This document shows positions 51,353 to 60,362 of a DNA stretch of 60,462 nucleotides, in pieces. The DNA is from an uncultured Pseudomonadota bacterium (GTDB lineage: Bacteria; Myxococcota_A; Bradymonadia; Bradymonadales; GCA-2716585). Numbering within the stretch: position 1 is the first letter of the stretch; each line of letters begins with the position of its first letter. Under the pieces are notes generated by a model that did no database searches, was not told where the DNA came from, and worked only from the letters and a program-made list of their open reading frames with translations. The translations under genes were made by a program, and so were the position numbers. The stretch covers positions 1 through 60,462 of the forward strand of contig CAKZKQ010000735.1 of assembly GCA_937123825.1 (NCBI GenBank). The letters run 5' to 3'.

Positions 51353-54064
51353 TCAAAGGTCCTTTTTGTCTACACCCCCGACGCCACAATGGCCACCGGA
51401 TTGTTGCAGGAGTTTGGCCACAAGCGCCGTCCAACCTGTCTGGTGGCTGGCGCCGACGCCCCGACCGTTGTCCCCATGGAAGTACTCGTAGAAGAGGATG
51501 TGGTCTCTCCAGTGGGGGTCATTGTGGAAGGTCGGATGGTCGCCAAAGGCGGCCCGGCGCCCTTCGCCGTCGCGCAAGAAGATGTTCATCATCCGCTTGG
51601 ACAGCTCGGTGGCCACCTCGCTGAGGGTCATCTCCTGACCAGACCCGGTGGGGAACTCCACCTTGAGGTCTTCACCGTAGTAATGATCGAACTTCTGGAG
51701 AGATTCGACAATGAGGTAGTTGACCGGGAACCAGATCGGCCCGCGCCAGTTGGAGTTGCCCCCAAAAAGACCGCTCTTGGACTCGGCAGGCCAGTACTCC
51801 ACGGTGTACTGATTGCCGTCGACGCTGAGCACGTATGGGTGCTCCTTGTGGTAGCGCGAGATCGAGCGGATGCCGTAATCGGACAAAAACTCGGTCTCGT
51901 CCAGCAACCGCTGCAGCACGCGCACCAGACGCTCGCGGGTCAGGATCGCAAAGAGGCGCCGATCGCCCTGCCCCTCAAGCTCGACGCTGGCCATGTGACC
52001 GACCAGGTGGGGGCGGTGCTTGGTGAACCACTTCATGCGCCGATCAAAGTCGGGCATCCGAGAGAGCGTCTCGGGCTCAATGGTTTCCACGGCAAAGAGC
52101 GGCAGCAGCCCCACCAGCGAGCGCACCTTGAGCGCGTGCGTGTCCCCGTTGGGCAAGTGCAGCGCATCGTAAAAGAAGCCGTCCTCCTCATCCCACAAGC
52201 TGTGACCCTCACCGCCAAGATTGGCCATGGCGTGGGCGATGCGCAGGAAGTGCTCAAAGAACTTGGTGGCGGTGTCCTGGTAGGCCGGGGTGTGCTTGGC
52301 CAACTCCAACGAGATGGTCAACATCTGCAAACAGAAGGCCGCCATCCAGCTTGTGCCGTCAGACTGGTCGATGCGGCCGCCGGTGGGCAACTCCGCCGAG
52401 CGGTCAAAGACCCCGATGTTGTCCAACCCCAGGAAGCCACCCTGGAAGATGTTGCTCCCCTCGGCGTCCTTGCGGTTGACCCACCAGGTGAAGTTGAGCA
52501 TCAGCTTGTGGAAGACCCCCTCAAGGAAGTCCACGTCGGCGCGCCCGCGCAGCTTCTCGTCGATCTTGTAGACGCGCCAGACCGCCCAGGCGTGCACCGG
52601 CGGGTTGACGTCTGAAAACGCCCACTCGTAGGCCGGCAACTGGCCGTTGGGGTGCATGTACCACTCGCGGGTGATCAACTCCAACTGGCGCTTGGCAAAG
52701 TCGGCGTCAATCAACGCCAACGGCACACAGTGGAAGGCCAAATCCCAGGTCGCGTACCAGGGATACTCCCACTTGTCGGGCATCGAGATGATGTCAAAGT
52801 TGGTCAGGTGGATCCAATCCCGGTTGCGGCCGCGCTTGCGCTGCTCGGGGGGCTTGGGCTGGCGCGGATCGCCGTTGATCCACTGCTCCAGGTCGTAATA
52901 ATAAAGCTGCTTGGTCCAGATCAGCCCCGCCAACGCCTGACGCTGCACCATCAACTCATCTTCGCCCAGCTCCTGGCTCTGGATCGAGGCGTAGAAGTCG
53001 TCGGCCTCACGGATGCGGCGGGCAAAGAAGCTGTCAAAGTCCCGAAACGGCGCATTGCTCTCCACCCGCGTCAGCCGCAGGCGCACTTCCCTCCGCTCGC
53101 CGGGGGCCAGCGTCATCTTGTAGTGCGCGGCCACTTTGGTGCCGGTCTGCGCGGGGTTGATCGCGCCCTCTTCACCGTCAATGACAAAGCGATGGAAGGC
53201 GTCCTTGGTATAGGGCGAGTCGGATTCGACCCCAAAGAGGCGCTCTTTGTTGGTGTCGTTGTTGGTGAAGAGCAGCTCGGGGGCTTCGTCGGCGTAGAGG
53301 AAGTAGACATCGGCGGCCGGGTGGATCATCTCTACGGCCGATGTCCCCTCGGGCGCAGGCATGCGCTCCATGGTGGGCTTGCCGTGGACATCCAACATGG
53401 GACCGGTTTTGTAGCCCCAGCCCCAGGTGTTGCGGTACCAGAGCTGCGGCAGGACGTCGATGGTCGCCTCTTCAGAGCCGCGGTTGACCACCGAGACCTT
53501 CATCAAGATGTCCGACTGATAGGCCTTGGCGTACTCGACAAAGACGTCAAAGTAGCGACTTTCGTCAAAGGCCCCCGTGTCCATCAACTCATACTCGGGG
53601 TCGTGGTAACCACGGCGGCCGTTCTCTTCGACCAGCTCGGCATAGGGGAAGGCCTTTTGGGGGTACTTGTAGAGCCACTTCAGGTACGAGTGCGTCGGGG
53701 TCGCGTCCAGATAGTAGTAATACTCCTTGACGTCCTCGCCGTGGTTGCCCTCGGGACCGGTCAAGCCAAAGAGACGCTCCTTGAGGATGGCGTCTTTGCC
53801 GTTCCACAGAGCCAGACTCAAGCAAAGGTACTGGTTGCGGTCGGACATCCCCGCCAAACCATCTTCATTCCAACGGTAGGCCCGGCTGCGGGAGTGATCA
53901 TGGGGAAAATAATCCCAGGCAGCGCCGTCAGGGCTGTAATCCTCACGCACGGTGCCCCAGGCACGCTCGGAGAGGTAGGGGCCCCAATTTTTCCAGTTGG
54001 CTCGGCGCTCACGGTGGGCCGCAAGGCGGCGCTCCTCAGCGGTGGTCTGTCTCTTGACGCTCAC
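51353..54064 (-). CDS. GH63-family glucosidase (MGH1C-like)
   Basis: About 903 residues from GTG 54064 (GGGAG six bases upstream). It opens with RANWKNWGPYLSERAWGTVREDYS, typical of glucosyl/mannosylglycerate hydrolase-like GH63 proteins. A beta-rich N-terminal domain leads into the (alpha/alpha)6 barrel (SMPDKWEYPWYATWDLAFHCVPLALID, NPPVHAWAVWRVYKID, GGFLGLDNIGVFDRS, NSNWRGPIWFPVNYLIVESL). The acidic residues of the WDLAFH and FDRSAEL regions fit a hydrolase. No signal peptide, so a cytoplasmic role in compatible-solute or storage-sugar turnover is plausible. Substrate cannot be read from sequence. Confidence 0.9.
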   Translation of the reverse strand: MSVKRQTTAEERRLAAHRERRANWKNWGPYLSERAWGTVREDYSPDGAAWDYFPHDHSRSRAYRWNEDGLAGMSDRNQYLCLSLALWNGKDAILKERLFGLTGPEGNHGEDVKEYYYYLDATPTHSYLKWLYKYPQKAFPYAELVEENGRRGYHDPEYELMDTGAFDESRYFDVFVEYAKAYQSDILMKVSVVNRGSEEATIDVLPQLWYRNTWGWGYKTGPMLDVHGKPTMERMPAPEGTSAVEMIHPAADVYFLYADEAPELLFTNNDTNKERLFGVESDSPYTKDAFHRFVIDGEEGAINPAQTGTKVAAHYKMTLAPGERREVRLRLTRVESNAPFRDFDSFFARRIREADDFYASIQSQELGEDELMVQRQALAGLIWTKQLYYYDLEQWINGDPRQPKPPEQRKRGRNRDWIHLTNFDIISMPDKWEYPWYATWDLAFHCVPLALIDADFAKRQLELITREWYMHPNGQLPAYEWAFSDVNPPVHAWAVWRVYKIDEKLRGRADVDFLEGVFHKLMLNFTWWVNRKDAEGSNIFQGGFLGLDNIGVFDRSAELPTGGRIDQSDGTSWMAAFCLQMLTISLELAKHTPAYQDTATKFFEHFLRIAHAMANLGGEGHSLWDEEDGFFYDALHLPNGDTHALKVRSLVGLLPLFAVETIEPETLSRMPDFDRRMKWFTKHRPHLVGHMASVELEGQGDRRLFAILTRERLVRVLQRLLDETEFLSDYGIRSISRYHKEHPYVLSVDGNQYTVEYWPAESKSGLFGGNSNWRGPIWFPVNYLIVESLQKFDHYYGEDLKVEFPTGSGQEMTLSEVATELSKRMMNIFLRDGEGRRAAFGDHPTFHNDPHWRDHILFYEYFHGDNGRGVGASHQTGWTALVAKLLQQSGGHCGVGGVDKKDL

Positions 54065-54104
54065 GTCGCTCTCCCTTCGAGGGTTTTTGAAAGCATGTAT
54101 GGAG

Positions 54105-54638
54105 TCACTGCGCGGCCGGATCGGTGCGGCGCACACGCGGCAACATGTCAATGAAGTTGCAGGGGCGATGGCGAGCATCGAGCTGATGAACGAGGATCTC
54201 GTCCATGGCCAGCTTCACCGCGCCGGTCGAGCCAGGCAGCATGAAGACGAAGGTCTCGTCACACAGCCACGCCTCGGCTCGGGATTGGATGGTCGAGGTG
54301 CCAATGTCCCGGAAGCTCAGCATCCGAAAAAGCTCCCCAAAACCAGGGATGTGCTTGGTGCCAAGCGGCTCCAGCGCCGCCGGGGTGACATCGCGGCGCG
54401 TGATGCCCGTGCCGCCAGTGGTGATCACGACGCTGATGGACGGATCATCAAGCCAGCCCTGCACAGCGCCCTGAATGCGGGCGACATCATCGGTCACGAT
54501 CTCCCGGTGGGCGATCTTGTGACCCATGGTCTCCAGGCGCTGCGCGATGATCGCGCCGGACTTGTCGGTTTCCAGGGTGCGCGTGTCTGACACCGTCAAC
54601 ACCGCACAGCCCACAGCCACAAAAGCCTTTTGTGACAT
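54105..54638 (-). CDS. moaB: Molybdenum cofactor biosynthesis protein MoaB (MogA/MoaB fold)
   Basis: A 177-residue protein from ATG 54638. It has AVLTVSDTRTLETDKSGAIIAQRLETMGHKI and the molybdopterin-binding VVITTGGTGITRRDVTPAALEPL, ending in FMLPGSTGAVKLAMDEILVHQLDARHRPCNF. This is the MoaB/MogA family that adenylates molybdopterin. A longer open frame from 54695 exists but the homologous part begins at MSQKAF. It lies 40 bases before the GH63 gene and may share its transcript; no other moa gene is nearby. Confidence 0.92.
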   Translation of the reverse strand: MSQKAFVAVGCAVLTVSDTRTLETDKSGAIIAQRLETMGHKIAHREIVTDDVARIQGAVQGWLDDPSISVVITTGGTGITRRDVTPAALEPLGTKHIPGFGELFRMLSFRDIGTSTIQSRAEAWLCDETFVFMLPGSTGAVKLAMDEILVHQLDARHRPCNFIDMLPRVRRTDPAAQ

Positions 54639-54973
54639 TCCACAACACCCCTTTGCTGGATTCGGACACACACGACAGCGTGGGGCGCGAAACACAACCC
54701 CACAAACACAGCGTGTTCTTCTCAGCGCGCGGCTTTATGACCTCGCCGCTGACGCCAATCCGATTTCAGTTTAGATTCTCAAATTCCACACTGGCGACAA
54801 CACAGCCCATACAAGCGCAAAGCGCCTCGGGGAGGCCTTGGCACCGCTGACTGTTCAACTACGTCCGCGCTGGATCTGCACCACCCTACTGCAAGACCCC
54901 CACATCCTCAAGCAGCCACAAAGGGATCCGTGCAGTCAGACATTTGCCAAAACCCCCTTGCCAAAAACAATGA

Positions 54974-55020
54974 CCATTGCTAGATCACTGATCGTTCAAA
55001 AAATATTGAACAAGCAATGG
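54974..55020. promoter_or_regulatory. Nested palindrome upstream of the beta-lactamase-like gene
   Basis: Outer arms CCATTGCT/AGCAATGG (54974-54981 with 55013-55020) surround inner arms GTTCAA/TTGAAC (54994-54999 with 55006-55011). The GGAG ribosome site starts at the outer edge. It could be the operator of the downstream ArsR-like regulator or an RNA structure covering the start. The rest of 54639-55026 has no gene. Confidence 0.5.
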
Positions 55021-55026
55021 AGAACC

Positions 55027-56469
55027 ATGAAGACCACCCTCAAAACCTTCGCAGCGCTGACCCTCAGCCTCCTGTGGTTGGGCTGTGCATCGACCGATCC
55101 GCAGTCCCAGGCGCTGACCGACATGCCCACCCCTTCCCCTGACGAGCAGACACAAGACTCGCCAGAAGACGACGATAACCCCCCAAACAACACGCCGACT
55201 CCCGAGCCTGCGCCCATCGATGAAGCTGCGGTGGCCGAGATCGCCCAACTGCTGGAGCAATGGACTGAGCAGCAAGATTCGGGGCTGGCGGCAGCGGTGT
55301 ATTACGGCGGCCAGCCCTACATCATGGGGGGCTGGGGCATGGCAGATGACGCCGCTGAGGTGGGCGCCGACACCATCTTCGAGACCGGCTCGGTGACCAA
55401 GATGTTCACCGCGGCGCTGGTGCACGATGCCGTGGAGCGCGGCGAGCTGGGCTGGCAAGATCCAGTCAGCAGGTGGCTGACGGACTTTGAAGTCAGCGAC
55501 GCGATCACCGTCGAGCACCTGGTGCTGCAAACCAGCGGGCTCTTCAACTACACCAGCGCCCCCGAGTTTCAGCGGCGCACCAACGAGCCCTGGACCCACC
55601 AGGAGATCCGCGCGCTTTTTGAGTCCCAGCCGCTGGCGTTCGCACCGGGCACGCGCTTTGACTACTCAAACTCCAACTACTACCTGCTGGGCTTGATCCT
55701 GGAAGCCGCCGCAGGCAGCCCCTTCAACACACTCCTGCGCGATCGCATCACAGCCCCGCTGGGCATGGAGCGCACCGGGGTCTGCGACATCGATCCATGG
55801 ACCATGCCGCGCGCTCAGGGTTACAGCGATGGTCTGGTGGGTCGGGGGCCTGCCAACTCGGTGCACATGTCGGCTCCCTATGCAGCGGGAGCGATCTGCT
55901 CGACAGCCACCGACCTGAGCATCTTTGCCAGGGCCTTTTACAAGGGGCGCTGGTTTTCACCCGATGCGCTGGCCAGCCCCACGGTCCTGACAAACAACGG
56001 TTTGCCAAGCCCCTACACATTTGCGACGTTTGTGGGGCGCATGAACTGGCAAGGGTTGCTCTCTCATGGGGGCAACATCACAGGTTTTACTGCGTTTGTT
56101 GGCCATTTTCCGCAGCACGACCTGACCATCGTGCTCTTGAACAACCTGAACCACAGCAACCTGGCATCGATCGCCGCAAACATCCTCCAGTCGCTCGTTG
56201 ATGTGGAGCGGCCCACACACACGGGCAGCCCCACAGCGCAGGAGCAGGCCCGCTGGACAGGGCGCTACAGCGCACCGGGGTTGCCGCCGATCGACATTGA
56301 GGCGAGCGCAGATCGCGTCGATCTCAAGACACAGGGAACAACCTTTGCGTTGCGCCGCGTGGGCTCAAACGACTTCGAGACCATCCAGCCGCTCTTGCGG
56401 ATCAGCATCCTGGACGGCTTGATGGAATTGGAGCAACACGGCCACCTCCACAGGCTCTTAAAAGAATGA
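55027..56469 (+). CDS. Beta-lactamase-fold (class C / esterase-type) lipoprotein
   Basis: A 480-residue protein from ATG 55027 (GGAG four to five bases upstream) with a lipoprotein signal (LLWLGCAST, Cys20). After a Pro/Asp-rich linker comes a serine beta-lactamase/DD-peptidase fold: SVTK (S122-K125), YSN in FDYSNSNYYLLGLILE, and HGG in LLSHGGNITGF, the three catalytic motifs in order. A C-terminal lipocalin-like part ends the chain. Family members are periplasmic peptidases, esterases or lactamases; substrate unknown. Its stop overlaps the ArsR-like gene start (56466-56469). Confidence 0.88.
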   Translation: MKTTLKTFAALTLSLLWLGCASTDPQSQALTDMPTPSPDEQTQDSPEDDDNPPNNTPTPEPAPIDEAAVAEIAQLLEQWTEQQDSGLAAAVYYGGQPYIMGGWGMADDAAEVGADTIFETGSVTKMFTAALVHDAVERGELGWQDPVSRWLTDFEVSDAITVEHLVLQTSGLFNYTSAPEFQRRTNEPWTHQEIRALFESQPLAFAPGTRFDYSNSNYYLLGLILEAAAGSPFNTLLRDRITAPLGMERTGVCDIDPWTMPRAQGYSDGLVGRGPANSVHMSAPYAAGAICSTATDLSIFARAFYKGRWFSPDALASPTVLTNNGLPSPYTFATFVGRMNWQGLLSHGGNITGFTAFVGHFPQHDLTIVLLNNLNHSNLASIAANILQSLVDVERPTHTGSPTAQEQARWTGRYSAPGLPPIDIEASADRVDLKTQGTTFALRRVGSNDFETIQPLLRISILDGLMELEQHGHLHRLLKE

Positions 56470-57107
56470 CCCAGCCTCCCAACAACTCGCCCCCGGAGCA
56501 GGGCGTCCCCCAAGATGTCCTGTCGCATCTCCCCATGGAGCTGCGCATGAACGACCCGGCCCAACTCAAGGCCTTGGCCGATCCACTCCGGATGGCGATC
56601 CTCAGGGCGCTTTACACCGAAAACCCCCAGACGAAAAAGGTCCCAGGTCGCAACGCCAAACAGGTCTGCGAACTGCTCGGCGAGACGCGCTCGCCGCGGA
56701 TCTACCACCACATCAAGCTGCTGCTCAAAGCGGGGCTGATCCTCAAGGTCCACAGCATCCGGCGAGGAAACCTTGTGGAGGATTACTTTGGCCCGGCGGC
56801 CCGCAACGTGCGCCTGGCCAAGGATCTGCTCCAAACGGCCACATTCGGCCAGGATCCCATCTGGATGGAGCTGATCGACTCTTTGCTGGACGCCACCCGG
56901 CGAGATTTGCGCTTGCTCGATCACCAGACCCCGATTGAGGATATGACGTTCAAGCACTTTAACGTGCTCGTCGATACTTCAGTAGAAGGCGGGTTTAGAG
57001 AAGAACTCAACGCCTTGATCGAAAAATACAATATTCGTAAATCAGACAAATCCAAAGCACAGCGGGTGCTCATGGTGGCCTACCCAGCCCCCCAAAAGGG
57101 CGGCTAA
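56466..57107 (+). CDS. ArsR-like winged-helix regulator
   Basis: A 213-residue protein. Residues ~30-105 form a winged helix (DPAQLKALADPLRMAILRALY ... NAKQVCELLGETRSPRIYHHIKLLLKAGLILKVHSI), the ArsR/HTH_20 pattern. The C-terminal ~100 residues are helical, as in effector-binding regions of larger ArsR-like regulators. It overlaps the beta-lactamase-like gene by ATGA, so the enzyme and regulator are made together. It may act at 54974-55020 or at the palindromic promoter 57235-57263 just downstream; neither is shown. Confidence 0.75.
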   Translation: MTQPPNNSPPEQGVPQDVLSHLPMELRMNDPAQLKALADPLRMAILRALYTENPQTKKVPGRNAKQVCELLGETRSPRIYHHIKLLLKAGLILKVHSIRRGNLVEDYFGPAARNVRLAKDLLQTATFGQDPIWMELIDSLLDATRRDLRLLDHQTPIEDMTFKHFNVLVDTSVEGGFREELNALIEKYNIRKSDKSKAQRVLMVAYPAPQKGG

Positions 57108-57234
57108 CACAATACTGACAAAAAACACAGTGTATACAACCAAGCCCGTGGTGGTGGTGTACGAAACAAGGATACAATGTGCTCTGCGCACCCACATGTT
57201 GCGTTATAAAACACATCTCCTGGCTGTAGAATTC

Positions 57235-57263
57235 TTGTCAGAACAGTAATTTACTGTTATCTC
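57235..57263 (+). promoter_or_regulatory. Promoter with a palindromic operator in its spacer
   Basis: TTGTCA (57235-57240), 17 bases, then TATCTC (57258-57263). The spacer is filled by the perfect palindrome AACAGTAA-T-TTACTGTT (57242-57258), a classic repressor-site geometry. A second inverted repeat, TCTAT-CGT-ATAGA, lies near 57295-57307. It would drive the kinase-ParA-roadblock genes. Confidence 0.6.
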
Positions 57264-57354
57264 ATTCGGTGGGCGAAAACACCTCACAGAGCATCTATCG
57301 TATAGACGCAACGATGGTATGCGTACGGGTCCCTTGCACAGAGGGAGGCAGCAC

Positions 57355-58572
57355 TTGGCACCTCACCAGGCTTTGAGCCCCGGCGCGGTTATCGACAACC
57401 GCTATCGGGTTATAGAGCACCTCACGGATGGAGGTTTCGCGTCACTTTATCGAGCACATCACCTGCACATGGATCGCATGGTGGTGCTCAAGGTCCTTAA
57501 GGAGAACGCCCCTTCCCTCAACGACGAACTCTACCAGCGCTTCATCACCGAAGCGCGGATCATGGCCCGGCTGGATCACCCCAACATCGTGCGAATCTAC
57601 GATGTGGGCTTCCTGCACGATTCTCGCCCTTTCCTGGTCATGGACTTCCTCGAAGGCGAGGACGCTTTTCATCACCTCAAGCACCACGGACCGATGCCAC
57701 CGCACCGGATCCTGCCCATGATGCTCGATCTGCTCGACGGCATCGCTCAGGTTCATGAAAAGGGCATCGTCCACAAGGATCTGAAGCCTTCCAACGTCTT
57801 TCTGGTCAACCCACACACCGACGAAGAGCGCCTGGTGCTGCTGGACTTTGGCGTCGCACGGCGAGCCTTCTTCCAGCAACAGATGACCGTCGCCGGCCAG
57901 ATCGTGGGCACCTGCCGCTATCTGGCCCCGGAGTACATCACGCGCCAGGAAGTCAGCCCCGCCATGGACGTCTACCAGTTGGGGCTGGTGTTGGTGGAGT
58001 TGTTGACGGGTCGGGCCGTGGTTGATGAGGACGACATCGGCGCCTGCTTGATGGCCCACTGCCGGGGCAACCTGCCGGTGCCGCCGCCATGGAATGAGAA
58101 CCAGTTTGGCGCCCTGGTGCGGCTGGCGCTCCACATCGACCCCACACAGCGCTTTGAAAATGGCGCGGTCTTCCGCGACGCGCTCAACCTCTATCTGGAC
58201 AGCTCCGAGGGGAGAACCATGATGGAGTCTTCGGTGGCGCTGTGGGGCCGCAAAGCCCCCGACAGCCAACACCTCAGCCCCATGGAGCCCCCTCGCACCG
58301 GCCAACCCACCTCGCCGTCGCGCGCCTCCATCTCGGCAAACACGACCACGGGACGCAGCGCGCCGCTGTCCACCCGCAGCCAACGCCGCGTCCCCACCCC
58401 CACCCGCAACCACACCTACGACGAACTCTTTGAGCGCGCCACCGAAGCGTACATGCACCACGATCACACCACCGCGCTCAAACTCTTTGAAGCCTGTCAC
58501 GCGCTGAGACCACAAGACAGCCGCGTTGTTCACAATATCAATCGCCTCAAGGCCGTGATGCCCAAGCAGTAA
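57355..58572 (+). CDS. Ser/Thr kinase-like protein with C-terminal TPR
   Basis: About 405 residues from TTG 57355 (GGGAGG six bases upstream); ATG 57319 lacks a ribosome site. Kinase motifs: DGGFASLYRAHH Gly loop, VVLKVL Lys, VHKDLKPSNVFL catalytic loop, LLDFGVARR, RYLAPEYI. The catalytic loop reads HKD, not HRD, so it is a non-RD kinase; the activation segment lacks the usual GTPxYMAPE and has GTCRYLAPE. A Ser/Thr/Pro-rich linker and a TPR (YDELFERATEAYMHHDHTTALKLFEACHAL) end the chain. No membrane segment. It leads a ParA - roadblock gene set. Confidence 0.88.
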   Translation: MAPHQALSPGAVIDNRYRVIEHLTDGGFASLYRAHHLHMDRMVVLKVLKENAPSLNDELYQRFITEARIMARLDHPNIVRIYDVGFLHDSRPFLVMDFLEGEDAFHHLKHHGPMPPHRILPMMLDLLDGIAQVHEKGIVHKDLKPSNVFLVNPHTDEERLVLLDFGVARRAFFQQQMTVAGQIVGTCRYLAPEYITRQEVSPAMDVYQLGLVLVELLTGRAVVDEDDIGACLMAHCRGNLPVPPPWNENQFGALVRLALHIDPTQRFENGAVFRDALNLYLDSSEGRTMMESSVALWGRKAPDSQHLSPMEPPRTGQPTSPSRASISANTTTGRSAPLSTRSQRRVPTPTRNHTYDELFERATEAYMHHDHTTALKLFEACHALRPQDSRVVHNINRLKAVMPKQ

Positions 58573-58656
58573 GACCGATGACGGCCCCCTTGAAGGATCA
58601 CAACCGGGCCGCCGAGACACACCCCGGCGGCTGCAACAGACCCAGGATTTGGGACC

Positions 58657-59463
58657 ATGACCAGCACACTGAGCATCGCCAGCCAGAAAGGCGGGGTCGG
58701 CAAGACCACCGTCGCCCTGAACCTGGGCTACGCCCTGGGGGTGCGCGGCTGGAGGACGCTGATCATCGACGTGGACCCGCAAGGCTCCCTTGGACAGGCG
58801 CTGAGCCGAAAAGTCAGCGCCGCGCCAGGGCTGGCCGACCACATCGTTGATAAGATCCCCCTGCAGGACACCATCATCCGCACCCGCGTGGCGGGTATGG
58901 GCGTCCTCCCCGTCGGGCGCGTCAGCATCGATCGGCTCTTTGCCTTTGAGGACGCCATTCAAAACGGCGTCCTCTACCAGATCATCGAAAAGTGCCAGCC
59001 CGACTACGACGTCATCATCCTCGACACCGCCTCGGGCTTTGGCCCCACCACCGTCGGCGCCATGTGCGCATCCACGCACCTGCTGACCCCGGTCCAGGCC
59101 GAACCCATCGCGCTGCGCTCCCTGCCCAGGATCCTCGAATGGGTCGGTTGGCTGCACGACAAGGGCATCGAGACCGAATTGATCGGCATTCTGCTGACCA
59201 TGCTCAACGCCGATGACCCCATCTCCGCCAAAATTTCCCAGGAGCTGTGGAGCCGGTTCCCCCAGAACCTCATCCTCTCTCCCCCGGTCCCCCGCGACGG
59301 CACCTTCCTCAAGGCCAACGCCGCAGGGGTCCCTGTCGCCTTGTTGAAACGGCGTCCACCACCGCTGACACGCGTCTTTGACTCGCTTGCTGGCCTCGTG
59401 GAAGAAAAACTGAACCTCTACACGGACGACGAAGACGATGAGCCGATACCTTTTGTGGATTGA
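58657..59463 (+). CDS. ParA/MinD-type ATPase
   Basis: A 268-residue ATPase with the deviant Walker A at the N-terminus (SQKGGVGKTTVALNLG), switch I (IDVDPQGSLGQALS) and VIILDTASGFGPTTVGA. The Walker-A' Lys in KGGVGKTT is intact. It lacks a helix-turn-helix, so it is more like cargo-positioning or MinD-type ATPases than plasmid ParA. It is followed by an overlapping roadblock-domain gene (26-base overlap). ParA plus roadblock partners would position an assembly or set polarity. Confidence 0.9.
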   Translation: MTSTLSIASQKGGVGKTTVALNLGYALGVRGWRTLIIDVDPQGSLGQALSRKVSAAPGLADHIVDKIPLQDTIIRTRVAGMGVLPVGRVSIDRLFAFEDAIQNGVLYQIIEKCQPDYDVIILDTASGFGPTTVGAMCASTHLLTPVQAEPIALRSLPRILEWVGWLHDKGIETELIGILLTMLNADDPISAKISQELWSRFPQNLILSPPVPRDGTFLKANAAGVPVALLKRRPPPLTRVFDSLAGLVEEKLNLYTDDEDDEPIPFVD

Positions 59464-60349
59464 CGACGGCAGCCTCAACCACCTCTTGAAAAAGGCGGGC
59501 GTGCTCAGCGGTGAGAAGCGTCAAGAGGCCGAGCCCGCCAAGGCACAGGCCCCCACGCCGCCCGCCCAGGCTCCAAAACGGGAGCCTGCCCCTTCACAGG
59601 CGCGCCATAAGGGCGAGACACGGCGAGTGGAGACGGGGTGGATCACGGCGCTCAAGCGCAAGCAGTCTTTGCCGGGGGTGGGCGCCAATGCGCGTCCCTC
59701 GCGTCACACCGGGCATTGGGATGTGAGCAACATCATCCCCAACCCAACCCAGGACGCGGCGCCCGCCAACATCCCCGGTGCCCCGTCCTCTCCCGATCTC
59801 AAGCTGCGCCCGGCCTGGGAGCCCAAAAGCGAAGATTCGCTGGCCGACATGCTCCACAAGGCCATCGAAAAGTCGTCCTCGGGCTCCACGCCTGCGTTGG
59901 TGCGCAGGCCCACGGCGCCTGCACCGGACCCCGCGCCTGCGGTCGCGCCACCTGCGGTCGCGCCACCTGCGCCTTTTCAGCCCTCGACCTCCAGCTCACT
60001 CCAGCATCGGCTGGAAGCGCTGCGGCAGTGGCTCATGGAACAGCCGGACTGCGAGGGGTGCTTTGTGGCCGATGAGCACGGCTTGCCTTTGATGCAGTAC
60101 CAGGCCCCCGAGGCGGCGATCGTCGCGCCGGTCTTGCTCAAAGAAGCGCTCACAAGCGCGCAGACGCTGCTGCCCAACATGGACCAGCATCTGTGCATCG
60201 GCATCGGTGACGGACGGCAGTTGATGATCGCCTGGGAGCGCATCCACGAGCAGACCATCGCCGTCGGCGCCATCCTGACCGGAACACCCGTCCCTGCGCT
60301 GGCCAGACAAGCCCGCACAGCGATGCTCCAAACACTCGACAGTCACTGA
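59438..60349 (+). CDS. Roadblock/LC7-domain protein with long disordered N-terminal region
   Basis: A 303-residue protein. The first ~190 residues are low-complexity Pro/Ala with Lys/Arg, including a repeated VAPPAVAPPA. The C-terminal ~115 residues (QHRLEALRQWLMEQPDCEGCFVADEHGLPLM ... LLPNMDQHLCIGIGDGRQLMIAWERIHEQTIAVGAIL) resemble the roadblock/LC7 fold of MglB and related GTPase partners. It overlaps the ParA gene end and starts inside it, so expression is coupled. The tail may bind the ParA. Confidence 0.7.
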   Translation: MSRYLLWIDDGSLNHLLKKAGVLSGEKRQEAEPAKAQAPTPPAQAPKREPAPSQARHKGETRRVETGWITALKRKQSLPGVGANARPSRHTGHWDVSNIIPNPTQDAAPANIPGAPSSPDLKLRPAWEPKSEDSLADMLHKAIEKSSSGSTPALVRRPTAPAPDPAPAVAPPAVAPPAPFQPSTSSSLQHRLEALRQWLMEQPDCEGCFVADEHGLPLMQYQAPEAAIVAPVLLKEALTSAQTLLPNMDQHLCIGIGDGRQLMIAWERIHEQTIAVGAILTGTPVPALARQARTAMLQTLDSH

Positions 60350-60362
60350 AAGGAGACCATAA

